Source: Symploca sp. SIO2C1 (GTDB lineage Bacteria; Cyanobacteriota; Cyanobacteriia; Cyanobacteriales; Coleofasciculaceae). Taken from it: a stretch of 62,874 nt of DNA. Location of the stretch: positions 1 to 62,874 of the forward strand of contig JAAHGL010000004.1 in the NCBI GenBank assembly GCA_010692635.1. The letters are read 5' to 3'. Both the position numbers and the translations under genes were made by a program. Numbering within the stretch: the stretch's first letter is position 1; every line of letters starts with the position of its first letter. Of the stretch, positions 55,741 through 62,874 are shown piece after piece. The notes under the pieces were generated by a model, which did no database searches, was not told where the DNA came from, and saw only the letters and a program-made list of their open reading frames with translations.

Positions 55741-56187
55741 TCATTGATTTGTCCCTCCTCTGCCGTTACCTGGATATTGGTTTCTGAGATATTGCAAGAT
55801 TTCAGACATCACAGCTCTATCAGCTTCAGCCTGTTGCACGGAAATCTGCTGAGCCTGAAGAACTTGAGTAGCAAGTATTTGCACCTCAGCTATGTCTCTA
55901 GTATTCCTTTCTATATTTTGCTGGATAGTATTGAAGCGTTCATCTTGCATCAAGATTCGCTCTCTGAAAACATCTAAACGCATTTCGTTAAAAGCTATAC
56001 GTTCACGATCCGCTTCTCTATCTCTACGAGACTCAGCGATGAATTCGTTTAAATTTCTTGTCTGATTTGATAGAGCTTGGTCATTAGCAATAATTTCATC
56101 CAGTAAGGTATTAGCCTTTTTTGCGAAGTCTTGGTCTTCTATTTCCTGGATGCGTTGTCTTATTTCCGCTAGTTGTTCTTCTGTCAT
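55741..56187 (-). CDS. Coiled-coil protein of unknown function
   Basis: The 148-residue product is almost all helix with heptad-like spacing (EQLAEIRQRIQEIEDQDFA through IQQNIERNTRDIAEVQILA), and it ends in a short Gly-rich tail. There is no signal peptide or membrane segment. It starts five bases after the stop of the RHH-like gene, so the two are likely co-transcribed. I recognise no family. An accessory partner of the DNA-binding protein is possible. Confidence 0.6.
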   Translation of the reverse strand: MTEEQLAEIRQRIQEIEDQDFAKKANTLLDEIIANDQALSNQTRNLNEFIAESRRDREADRERIAFNEMRLDVFRERILMQDERFNTIQQNIERNTRDIAEVQILATQVLQAQQISVQQAEADRAVMSEILQYLRNQYPGNGRGGTNQ

Positions 56188-56192
56188 TTCCT

Positions 56193-56450
56193 CTATTTTT
56201 TATTTGCACTTTGTTGTGTGTTTTGAGCTAGCCACAAAGTTACCGCTTGTTCGAGTCCCTCACTATGGTTGACTCCCATACGGGTACAGGCGATTTTGAA
56301 CTCAGTTCCTATTTCTTTTGGGATGTACCCACTTATTTGCTGGTAATTGGGGTCAGCCCTCTTTGAAACCATATCTGTCAATTGTTTTAGCAATTTACTT
56401 ACCTCTCTAGTGTCGCATGGATTAAAGAATTGTTTCTTGCATGATTGCAT
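56193..56450 (-). CDS. Ribbon-helix-helix-like small DNA-binding protein
   Basis: Residues from about 40 onward (ISGYIPKEIGTEFKIACTRM then GVNHSEGLEQAVTLWL) fit a ribbon-helix-helix fold: a short strand followed by two helices, as in partition or antitoxin-type repressors. The first ~26 residues are Cys/Lys-rich and the true start may be a later Met (MVSKRADP). It is paired with the coiled-coil gene downstream. Such a pair could be a plasmid-like partition remnant or a regulator with its partner; this is inference. Confidence 0.55.
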   Translation of the reverse strand: MQSCKKQFFNPCDTREVSKLLKQLTDMVSKRADPNYQQISGYIPKEIGTEFKIACTRMGVNHSEGLEQAVTLWLAQNTQQSANKK

Positions 56451-56825
56451 GAATTCAAGAATACATTCATACTAGCAGACATACGGACACAGTGCCAACC
56501 AGTGAACGGCACTGCCCACTATTAACTCATCCCCCGTGCTGTCTTCCGGGGGATGCAAGTGTTAGCAAGTTGTTAGTTGTTGGTTGTTTGCAAAAAAACT
56601 TTCTAACAAATAACTTGCCAACCAAGCAGCGGGCGGCTATCCCTCCCATCCCTAAAGGAATGGGCTTCGCGCCGCTTTCGGTGAATGGAGAATGCACAAT
56701 GGCTGAATTAAAGCGTTTGAAGTTACTGTTAGAAACTATATGTTTGTAGACGGACAAAATAGCGCTAAAGCAGAGCACAGAGCATCCTGAGCTTCCCAAT
56801 TACCAAAGCAAATCCGTATTAAAAA
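56451..56825. other. Intergenic region with IS200/IS605-like end sequences
   Basis: A CCCCCG/CCGGGGG hairpin (about 56529-56553) is followed by a copy of the repeat found at 21251-21352 (here 56573-56680). No transposase gene is present; this is probably an internally deleted IS. Confidence 0.5.
56573..56680. repeat. Dispersed IS-end-like repeat, copy 2
   Basis: It shares CTTTCTAACAAATAAC, GCGGGCGGCTATCCCTCCC and CCGCTTTCGGTGA with 21251-21352. The right hairpin arm is altered here. Confidence 0.65.
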
Positions 56826-57179
56826 TCAAGTTGTAGCAAATTCGGTCAAAGCTCGCTTACTGGGATGATGAAACCCTAAAACAATATCGCTCTTAGGAAT
56901 TTCTGCTGCGAGCAAATCGTCAACTACACACAAATCAGTCCAATCTTCTTCAACCCAAATTTTACCGTCTTTAATACGAAGATACATAGTAATGTAGCGT
57001 ATCCGTTGTTTACCCTCCCAACCAGAGCGAAACCACAAATATTGGTCTCGTTCTTCGTCAAGCGCAAGGCGATCTTCTGTTTCTGAGTCATCTGATACGA
57101 GCGCTGCTTGGAGCGTCATCTCATAATATCTGGTCAATATTTGTTTGATGGTAGTTCTATAGAAATCTATTTTATCCAT
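56826..57179 (-). CDS. xisI: XisI-family protein (fdxN element excision controlling factor)
   Basis: The 117-residue product starts MDKIDFYRTTIKQILTRYYE and contains DEERDQYLWFRSGWEGKQRI, YITMYLRIKDGKIWVEEDWT and DIVLGFHHPSKR, which are hallmarks of XisI. In heterocyst-forming Anabaena, XisH and XisI control excision of the fdxN element by the recombinase XisF. Most cyanobacterial copies, like this one, have no recombinase nearby, so their wider role is unclear. It overlaps xisH by 13 bases, implying coupled translation. Confidence 0.9.
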   Translation of the reverse strand: MDKIDFYRTTIKQILTRYYEMTLQAALVSDDSETEDRLALDEERDQYLWFRSGWEGKQRIRYITMYLRIKDGKIWVEEDWTDLCVVDDLLAAEIPKSDIVLGFHHPSKRALTEFATT

Positions 57180-57583
57180 TGCAGAATTTTCTCCTTTTTC
57201 ATATCAACTAACATTAAAAGAAGCTGATTTTCTTGAGTAATTACTTGTATAGATTTGCGTTGAAAAAAATCTTTATATACAGCATCATCAATTGCCAAAT
57301 AGAGCGTGTATTCTGGAGCCGTAAGTTCAATCAGATTTCGGTAGACTATGTATTGACCCAGTGCGCTGTGAAAGTCATACATTAGTGAGCGTCCAACAAA
57401 ACTCTTTATTTCTACAACAATCTTGTGCCCCTGGCGTTCTGCGGCAATCGGCTTTTCTGCTGCTAAATCCGCATATAACTCTGCATCCTCATATTTGAGG
57501 AAATAAGGATCAGCAGTAATTGTCCAACCGTCTTTGACTAGGGCATTCTTGACTGCATTGTGGTAAATATCTTTTGCTGGCAT
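57167..57583 (-). CDS. xisH: XisH-family protein (fdxN element excision controlling factor)
   Basis: I start this at MPAKDIYHNAVKNALVKDGW (near 57583), the conserved XisH N-terminus; the frame extends a few codons to a TTG at 57598. The fold is PD-(D/E)XK nuclease-like: LAAEKPIAAERQGHKIVVEI with E-x-K/E-I-K spacing, then SFVGRSLMYDFHSALGQYIV. XisH and XisI always occur as a pair. Upstream on the same strand lie broken reading frames, including a WD40 relic, which marks this as an unstable accessory spot. Confidence 0.9.
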   Translation of the reverse strand: MPAKDIYHNAVKNALVKDGWTITADPYFLKYEDAELYADLAAEKPIAAERQGHKIVVEIKSFVGRSLMYDFHSALGQYIVYRNLIELTAPEYTLYLAIDDAVYKDFFQRKSIQVITQENQLLLMLVDMKKEKILQWIK

Positions 57584-57604
57584 ATCGAAAAGAATCAACG
57601 ATTC

Positions 57605-57730
57605 TTACTGACCCAATCGTTCAATATAATCATCAAATAACTCATTAAAAGTTAGTAGAATTCTCGGATGCTGGTTTAATTCGCTCACTATACCACAAAA
57701 ATCAGATGTAGTTTGGGTGAAAGGACGCGA
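57605..57730 (-). pseudogene. Unassigned reading-frame fragment upstream of xisH
   Basis: Minus-strand translation gives RPFTQTTSDFCGIVSELNQH and ends FNELFDDYIERLGQ before a TAA at 57607-57605. It looks like the C-terminal end of a protein. It overlaps the WD40 fragment in another frame, and no intact start is present. I do not recognise the family. Confidence 0.35.
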
Positions 57731-57883
57731 TCGCAACTACATTCTATCAAATAGTCAAGGTCTAGATTCCAGAGTTTAATACCACTGCTACTACCAGAAG
57801 CCAATAGCTTTCTATCTGGTATGAGATGCGATCGCAAAATATCAAGACTTTTTTTAACAACACTTGCAGTTGTGATGTGATTA
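57688..57883 (-). pseudogene. WD40-repeat protein remnant
   Basis: Minus-strand frame reads RKLLASGSSSGIKLWNLDLD and continues YLIECSCDRV, the usual last blade and C-terminal tail of cyanobacterial WD40 proteins (LASGSxDGTIKLWNLDLDxLL). Only about 60 residues remain; upstream there is no open frame. Confidence 0.6.
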
Positions 57884-58080
57884 TTCTTTTCTAAATTCTA
57901 AATTCTAAATTCTAAATTCTCTTGTTGTCCTGTGGGAAGTCCCTTTCGGTACTGGTTGTGTTAAGGGAATTAGTTAAATTTGGATCATTCATAATTTCCT
58001 ACCTTATCTCATCTTTCCCCTACAGTAACTAAAAATAAGCTGGGCATAATAAAACATCTCCAACTGCGACGACATGATAG

Positions 58081-58257
58081 GAGAAATGTCCAACTCAGAC
58101 TTTTGATGTCAATGTGGATTGGTGGGCAAAAACTGCGATCGCTACTTATTATATTGTCCCTTTTGAGAAGATTTCTGGCACTGGACTGAATACTGAGGGG
58201 ATTTTCACGGCTCCGGTAGGAACTAACAGGTTTCAGTACAGGCTCAAGTTAGGCTAA
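58081..58257 (+). pseudogene. Short coding-like fragment
   Basis: The frame is open from 58081 with a possible GTG at 58114. It encodes DWWAKTAIATYYIVPFEKIS then TEGIFTAPVGTNRFQYRL, ending at TAA 58255-58257. The FTAPV...F pattern faintly recalls C1q-like or tail-fibre beta-sandwich ends. It is probably a relic. Confidence 0.3.
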
Positions 58258-58420
58258 CAAGTCTGAAAACACGCCCTGGCAGCCCTGATACCTAACTTTC
58301 CGACTTTATAATCTTACTTTTCCGACTGACGGAGCCGGGTCAAATAAATCAATATGGAACATGAAATAGAAGACCAAATACAGAACAACCAATTTTGTCC
58401 AAAGTCCAAGGGATTTAGAA

Positions 58421-58425
58421 GGAAG
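58421..58425 (+). promoter_or_regulatory. Possible Shine-Dalgarno of the papain-like gene
   Basis: GGAAG lies ten bases before ATG 58436 and supports this start. Confidence 0.45.
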
Positions 58426-58435
58426 AAGAAGCACT

Positions 58436-59017
58436 ATGCAAGAATTCAACAATCTGGCGATGTATGGTACGTATGACTTCAGGGAAGCTCCTCCACAAAA
58501 CTGGCAAAACGCAGGGTTTGACCAAAACGGTATGGCAGACATTAACAATTTTCGCGCCCTGATGAATGTCGGTGCCAGCTGTTGGGCGGCGGCTGGACTG
58601 ACAATGTGCGTGAGGGCACAACAGCCAGTGAATCATTGTTTGGCCACCATATTGGAAATAAGAAATGGCAACCCAGATAATCATCCGAATAACAGAGGAA
58701 ACAGATATGACCAACTAGCTGTGGAAATATTTGGTGCCGATGCGCTCCAACAAGAGAATAATATTAATACTGTAAGACAAGCATTACAAACTGTCCCGAA
58801 CAATTCCCACGGTCTAATCAATGAAAATGTAGGAGGACAACTACAGCACACCCTATACTATGAAAAGTGTGCCGGGAATCCTGCAGGATGGCAAGTCTTT
58901 GTGTGGAACCCCTGGCGGTATGGAGGCATGCTAGTGCATGGCGCGAACGTACCAAATGAAGATATCAGGTATCTCGGCAATGGCCGGGTAACCTGGAGAA
59001 ACCTGTTAGTCCCTTGA
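58436..59017 (+). CDS. Small papain-like cysteine peptidase candidate
   Basis: I do not recognise a named family. The 193-residue product contains GASCWAAAG (Cys49), like the CWAA active-site helix of papain-like enzymes of the C39/AvrRpt2 style. It also has QLQHTLYYEK (His138) and, 20 residues later, FVWNPWRYGG (Asn158), matching the Cys-His-Asn/Asp order and the usual spacing of a DPW-type motif. There is no signal peptide or membrane segment. It stands alone between relics and a polysaccharide gene, on the opposite strand to its neighbours. Possible roles are a toxin/effector or a maturation protease; neither is shown by context. Confidence 0.55.
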   Translation: MQEFNNLAMYGTYDFREAPPQNWQNAGFDQNGMADINNFRALMNVGASCWAAAGLTMCVRAQQPVNHCLATILEIRNGNPDNHPNNRGNRYDQLAVEIFGADALQQENNINTVRQALQTVPNNSHGLINENVGGQLQHTLYYEKCAGNPAGWQVFVWNPWRYGGMLVHGANVPNEDIRYLGNGRVTWRNLLVP

Positions 59018-59129
59018 ATTTGATTTAATACATTGTCTCGGTATTGAGCAAAACATTTAATTGAGGATTGATCGACTACACATGAGGTACATCTCCTATT
59101 CCCAATTGCCAGTTCCCTTCCGCCCCGGC

Positions 59130-59267
59130 GATAACAAGATGTAATTGCTTCCGGGCCAGGGCGGGTTTAGTTAAATTATTGTTTAATGGACAAGTTTCGG
59201 GCGAACCCGCCCCTACAAATTCGGTAACCTATCAATTACCAATTATCAATTATCAATTATCAATTAC
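59130..59267. repeat. Palindrome and AATTATC heptamers before the bi-domain gene end
   Basis: Imperfect arms around GGGCGGGTTTAG and GAACCCGCCCC (about 59160-59215) are followed by CAATTAT-type units (59234-59267) that abut the dehydrogenase stop. Confidence 0.55.
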
Positions 59268-61409
59268 CTACTCCCCTAATTGTTGTTCAACGGCAAAACT
59301 AATTTCCGTAGCTTGTATTTGTTGCCAAAGTAAAATTGGCCATTCCTTTCCTTGCTGAATCGCTTGAGCAAATATTTCTAGTTCTTGTTTCTGTCCTTTC
59401 TCCATAGTTGGTGTTTTGAGATTTTTAGCTCTCACTCCTGCAAGGATCAATTCTCTATAGTCATCGATAACTAGCACTTTCCCATCGACAAAAAGTTCTA
59501 GCTTCTCTTTGGGATAACTGGTAGTTCCCAAGGCAGTGTAAGTTAAGGTAGCGACTGAACCATCGGCAAAATTCATCGTCGCGACAAAGTTATCTCTGGA
59601 GCTATAGTGAGAAGTTTTGGGAACAATTGAATGAGCATTAACTGCTGTTACCTTACTCCCTGTCAAATAAGTAAACAAATCATAAAGGTGACAAGCTTCT
59701 CCTCGATTTCTGCCTCCCCCTTCCTCAGAATGTACCCAATGATCTAAGGGAATATACCCCGCATTCATCCGATAATTGAGAATCATTGGATTGCTCCGTC
59801 CCTGAACTAATTGATAAATGCGTCTAGCATAGGGAGAAAAACGGCGATTAAACCCGGTGAGTAGAATCGGTTTTCCTTCCCTAGACCCTTGATAAAAAGA
59901 GGTAATTTGCTCTAACTCAGCTGGCTCCAAAGCCAGAGGCTTTTCTACTAAAACGTGCTTGCCTGCTTCAAGTGCTGCCAGAGTCATCGAAGCATGGAGA
60001 TGATGACGAGTGGTAATAATAATTGCATCAACTTCCGAGTCCTGTAAAACTTGTTGGTAGTCCGTTGTGGCATAATTCGCCCCAAACTGTTTAGCTGTTG
60101 CGATCGCATTATGCCCTGTCCGACTGACTATTGCCTGCAAATGATATAAGTTAGGTAATGTCTGGAGATTAGGCAGGTGCATCCCTTTAGCAAAGCCACC
60201 GGCTCCCACTACAGCAACTCGAATTAAATTTTTCCCTGCTGCCTTGGCTTGAGGATTGGGTACAACACGAATCAGCTTGGGTTCTGTTTGGGGATAAGCT
60301 AACAACACCATTAACGGCTTGTCTCCATCCCCTTTTAAGGATTCGTAGGCTTCAGTCGCTTTTTCTATGGGATAAGTAGCATTAATCAGGGGGTCTATCT
60401 TAATTTTTCCTGCGGCAATGAGACGCAAGTACTCTGCCATATTACGGTTTTCTGTCCAGCGAACGTAAGCAACCGGATAATCTAAACCCTGTTCTTCATA
60501 ATTGCGATCATACCGACCAGGACCGTAAGATGTAGAGATAAAGAAATCCAGCTCTTTCTGATAAAAGTCGGCTCGATTGAGATTGAGTCCCACATCTCCC
60601 ACTAAGACTACACGTCCCTTCTTGCGACACATCTGAAAAGCGGTAGAAATGACACTATCAGCAGGAGTTGCAGCGGTAATAATTACCCCATCTGCTCCGT
60701 AACCGTCTGTCAAGCGAATCACTTGCTCAATACTATTGCCTTCCTGGGGATCAATCCCCACATCCATGCCTAAACTCTGAGCAATGGCAATCCGCTTGGA
60801 ATCTAAATCTGTCCCAATGACTCGACAGCCATTAGCTTGTAACATTTGTGCGGTAAGTTGACCTAAAATACCTAAGCCTAGGACGACAAATACTTCCCCT
60901 AACGTAGGATTAGCACGACGAACCCCTTGGAGTGCGATCGCTCCCAAGGTAACTGTACTTGCTTGAGTTAGCTCTAGTTTTTCCGGTAAAGGTACAGTAA
61001 GATTACGAGGAACACAGATTAATTCTGCATGATGAGCACATTGTGCTCCTGCACAAGCAACGCGATCGCCAATTTGTAAATCTTCAATTCCTGCTCCTAC
61101 TGCTACTACCATGCCAGCGGCAGAATATCCTGTTGGCGTACCGCTTGCCAATTTCCCTTGAACAACACTGGCTGTGCGAACAATACCTTGGGTTGCTGCC
61201 AATTGTAAAACCTTTTTGACATTTTCTGGTTGTTTCAAGGCTCTGTTCCACAGAGGCAGGCTACTAGTTTTCACTCCTGCCATTTCTGTGCCTACAGAAA
61301 TACAGGAATGAGCTACTTGAACTAGTACTGTTCCTGATTCAACCTGAGGTGCTGGTACTTCTTCCACCACCGCTTGACCCTGACGAATTAGTACTTGCTT
61401 CAATGCCAA
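59268..61409 (-). CDS. Bi-domain dehydrogenase (zinc ADH-like + Gfo/Idh/MocA), short form
   Basis: The 713-residue protein has the same two-part layout as 52904-55549. The ADH-like half has SCISVGTEMAG, GYSAAGMVVAVGAGI and FVVLGLGILGQLTAQ. The Gfo/Idh/MocA half has VAVVGAGGFAKGMHLPNL, VLVEKPLALEPAEL and GEACHLYDLFTYL. It begins with TTG (61409, or the TTG at 61403) and overlaps the end of wecC, so translation is probably coupled. Linkage to a UDP-sugar dehydrogenase supports a role in making an unusual sugar for surface polysaccharide. Confidence 0.87.
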   Translation of the reverse strand: MALKQVLIRQGQAVVEEVPAPQVESGTVLVQVAHSCISVGTEMAGVKTSSLPLWNRALKQPENVKKVLQLAATQGIVRTASVVQGKLASGTPTGYSAAGMVVAVGAGIEDLQIGDRVACAGAQCAHHAELICVPRNLTVPLPEKLELTQASTVTLGAIALQGVRRANPTLGEVFVVLGLGILGQLTAQMLQANGCRVIGTDLDSKRIAIAQSLGMDVGIDPQEGNSIEQVIRLTDGYGADGVIITAATPADSVISTAFQMCRKKGRVVLVGDVGLNLNRADFYQKELDFFISTSYGPGRYDRNYEEQGLDYPVAYVRWTENRNMAEYLRLIAAGKIKIDPLINATYPIEKATEAYESLKGDGDKPLMVLLAYPQTEPKLIRVVPNPQAKAAGKNLIRVAVVGAGGFAKGMHLPNLQTLPNLYHLQAIVSRTGHNAIATAKQFGANYATTDYQQVLQDSEVDAIIITTRHHLHASMTLAALEAGKHVLVEKPLALEPAELEQITSFYQGSREGKPILLTGFNRRFSPYARRIYQLVQGRSNPMILNYRMNAGYIPLDHWVHSEEGGGRNRGEACHLYDLFTYLTGSKVTAVNAHSIVPKTSHYSSRDNFVATMNFADGSVATLTYTALGTTSYPKEKLELFVDGKVLVIDDYRELILAGVRAKNLKTPTMEKGQKQELEIFAQAIQQGKEWPILLWQQIQATEISFAVEQQLGE

Positions 61410-62611
61410 ATACCCCGCGTATCGATTGCAGTTTTACCTTCAATAAGTTGCCGATCTAAGTTGATAAAATCTTGATGGTCAACTAACAATACCAAAATAT
61501 CTGCTTTTGGCAAGGCGACTTCTAGGGGAACTAATGTGACATTACCTAGCTGAGCGAGGGTTGCTGGTAACTGCTGAATATGGGGTTCCACTACCCAAAT
61601 CTCTTCGGTTTGTTGTTTAGCTAATGCCTTAACAATTTCTAAGGCTGGACTTTCCCGTAGATCGTCTATATTAGCTTTGTAGGAGAGTCCCAAACAAGCG
61701 ATGACTGGTTGCTTAAGCTTACTCGCTGCTGCTTGAACCTGACTGACGACATGCTCAGGCTTATGATCATTCACCTCCCTGGCTACCCGAATCAGCCGTG
61801 CTTGCTCCGGAGCCGAGTCTACAATAAACCAAGGGTCTACGGCAATGCAATGGCCTCCCACACCAGGGCCCGGCTGCAAAATATTCACCCGTGGGTGTCG
61901 ATTAGCTAGTTCTACTAGTTGCCACACATCAATATCGAGCTGGTTGCAAATTAAGGACAGCTCATTAGCAAAGGCAATATTCACATCCCGAAAGGCATTC
62001 TCCGTCAGCTTAGCTAGTTCTGCGGTACGAGCATTGGTTGCTAAAATTTCCCCATTGACAAACTGTTGGTAAAATGAAACCGCCTTTGCCGTAGATTCTG
62101 GATTAATCCCGCCAATAATCCGGTCATTTTCCACCAACTCTTTCAAAACTTTACCTGGAAGTACCCGTTCTGGACAATGGGCAATATAAACCCTCTTCAA
62201 ATCCGGCCTTAATTCTCCAATCCAATCACCAATCTGCTCCGTTGTCCCCACGGGACTAGTAGATTCGAGAATGACTAAATTATCAGCACCAAGATAAGGC
62301 GCGATCGCTTTTGTTGCTGCTTTAATGTAAGAAATATCGGGTTTATGCTCTCCCTGAAACGGCGTGGGAACAGCAAGAATAAAAACATCAGCCTCTCGAG
62401 GCTCTAAAGTCGCCCTCAGATTACCACTGTTGACGGCAGCTCTTACCAGCACATCCAAATCGGGTTCATAAATATGTATTGCCCCCCGATTAATGGTTTC
62501 AACTATGTGAGTATTGACATCAACCCCATAAACCTGAAACCCACGATTTGCCAGCAGACTTGCGGTTGGTAAACCGACATAACCCAAGCCAACAACACAA
62601 ATTTTAGTCAT
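61400..62611 (-). CDS. wecC: UDP-N-acetyl-D-mannosamine dehydrogenase-type nucleotide sugar dehydrogenase
   Basis: WecC-type enzymes oxidise C6 of a UDP-N-acetylhexosamine to a uronic acid in two NAD-dependent steps. The product shows the N-terminal Rossmann motif ICVVGLGYVGLPTAS, FILAVPTPF, ESTSPVGTTEQI, CPERVLPGKVLKEL, and the catalytic Cys in GPGVGGHCIAVDPWF, followed by SYKANIDDLRESP. I start at ATG 62611 (MTKICVVG) rather than a TTG three codons earlier. It is the first gene of a unit with the bi-domain dehydrogenase, whose start overlaps its stop. UDP-ManNAc is the likely substrate, but other UDP-HexNAc are possible. Confidence 0.9.
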   Translation of the reverse strand: MTKICVVGLGYVGLPTASLLANRGFQVYGVDVNTHIVETINRGAIHIYEPDLDVLVRAAVNSGNLRATLEPREADVFILAVPTPFQGEHKPDISYIKAATKAIAPYLGADNLVILESTSPVGTTEQIGDWIGELRPDLKRVYIAHCPERVLPGKVLKELVENDRIIGGINPESTAKAVSFYQQFVNGEILATNARTAELAKLTENAFRDVNIAFANELSLICNQLDIDVWQLVELANRHPRVNILQPGPGVGGHCIAVDPWFIVDSAPEQARLIRVAREVNDHKPEHVVSQVQAAASKLKQPVIACLGLSYKANIDDLRESPALEIVKALAKQQTEEIWVVEPHIQQLPATLAQLGNVTLVPLEVALPKADILVLLVDHQDFINLDRQLIEGKTAIDTRGIWH

Positions 62612-62669
62612 AGAGCCCAATCAAAACCACACTTTTTGTCAAGTTTAAAACAAAACTTGGCACAATCTT

Positions 62670-62742
62670 CTCTCTTGAGAATTTACGAAGAAACACGCTC
62701 AAAGCTAATGGCTAATGGCTAATGGCTAATGGCTAATAGCTA
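62670..62742. repeat. AATGGCT array with conserved flank, copy 3
   Basis: Flank GAAGAAACACGCTCAAAG precedes about five AATGGCT units. The ACACGCTCA core matches the other two copies. Confidence 0.7.
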
Positions 62743-62746
62743 ATAC

Positions 62747-62874
62747 TTTGACATCCTCCCCTGCCTGAAGGCGAGGGGATTCCTCACCACGCTATACACC
62801 TCTAAGTACAGTCGCCGAATGGGGTTGACGCTTCGCAGGTTGCTGCTCCCTTTACGGCAGTCTTACGCTTTCCT
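62747..62874 (-). mobile_element. IS200/IS605-type transposon end with tnpB 3' fragment
   Basis: CATCCTCCCCTGCCTGAAGG with the CGAGGGGATTCCT arm (62753-62783) is the structured right-end pattern common in cyanobacterial IS200/IS605 elements. Minus-strand translation of the adjoining bases gives a C-terminal-like peptide (TAVKGAATCEASTPFGDCT) ending at a TAG (62804-62802), consistent with the end of a TnpB gene that continues beyond the window. Confidence 0.5.

Larger units (their letters stand above)
57599..58435. other. Decayed region between xisH and the papain-like gene
   Basis: It contains the two relics above, a TTCTAAA heptamer run (about 57890-57920) and a short open frame (58081-58257). 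No intact gene is seen. Confidence 0.55.

Overview
The window looks like chromosomal DNA of a filamentous cyanobacterium. The HIP1-type octamer GCGATCGC and its core recur throughout, and intergenic spaces are full of heptamer tandem repeats. The gene set also fits: giant hybrid kinases, cyanobacteria-type AAA/GAF proteins, XisH/XisI, and a TPS-type haemagglutinin. No tRNA, rRNA or CRISPR array was recognised. All gene calls come from reading the translated sequence by eye.

Layout. 1-391 holds the edge of a GAF-domain gene with a tiny inverted segment at the window end. 939-6578 carries a MalK/UgpC-type ABC ATPase, the cobalamin genes cobL and cobH, and a membrane-anchored repeat protein. 7104-16103 is one roughly 3000-residue Ser/Thr kinase / AAA / GAF / PAS / histidine kinase / receiver protein, convergent with uvrB (16114-18111). 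18518-21352 is accessory: an Rpn-type nuclease, nested palindromes with a MITE, and a DUF433/DUF5615 toxin-antitoxin pair. 21676-25929 carries two tandem lipoxygenases. 25984-31255 carries two AAA signalling proteins, one with GAF, PAS and a degenerate class III cyclase domain. 31256-34609 is repeat-rich and contains an FKBP isomerase and an ExbB/TolQ-type protein. 34610-45825 is mostly housekeeping: crcB, thrC, a MoaD/ThiS-like protein, trpS, an ATP-grasp enzyme, an HD phosphohydrolase, an ABC exporter and gcvT. 46103-49950 is a truncated haemagglutinin fused in frame to part of a second toxin-antitoxin copy. 49987-62611 is mostly minus-strand surface-polysaccharide genes: a glycosyltransferase-methyltransferase fusion, two bi-domain dehydrogenases and wecC. 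These are interrupted by an RHH/coiled-coil pair, xisI/xisH, gene relics and a small papain-like protein. The right edge is an IS200/IS605-type transposon end.

The most unusual theme is the repeat system. Different heptamers sit inside or beside specific longer elements: GGGAATT inside a palindromic element with ~35-bp arms, TTACTTA inside a 295/296-bp MITE with 6-bp target duplications, AATTGAT next to GGTCTAAGACC, and AATGGCT next to a conserved ~25-bp flank. Related repeats have entered coding sequence in frame (hybrid kinase, glycosyltransferase) and appear to supply start or stop codons (trpS, the AAA/GAF/cyclase gene, the HD gene). This suggests that the arrays travel as cargo of small mobile palindromes and reshape genes. 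Other notable items are the haemagglutinin-antitoxin chimera beside a toxin gene lacking a full antitoxin, and the micro-inversion in the first 42 bases.
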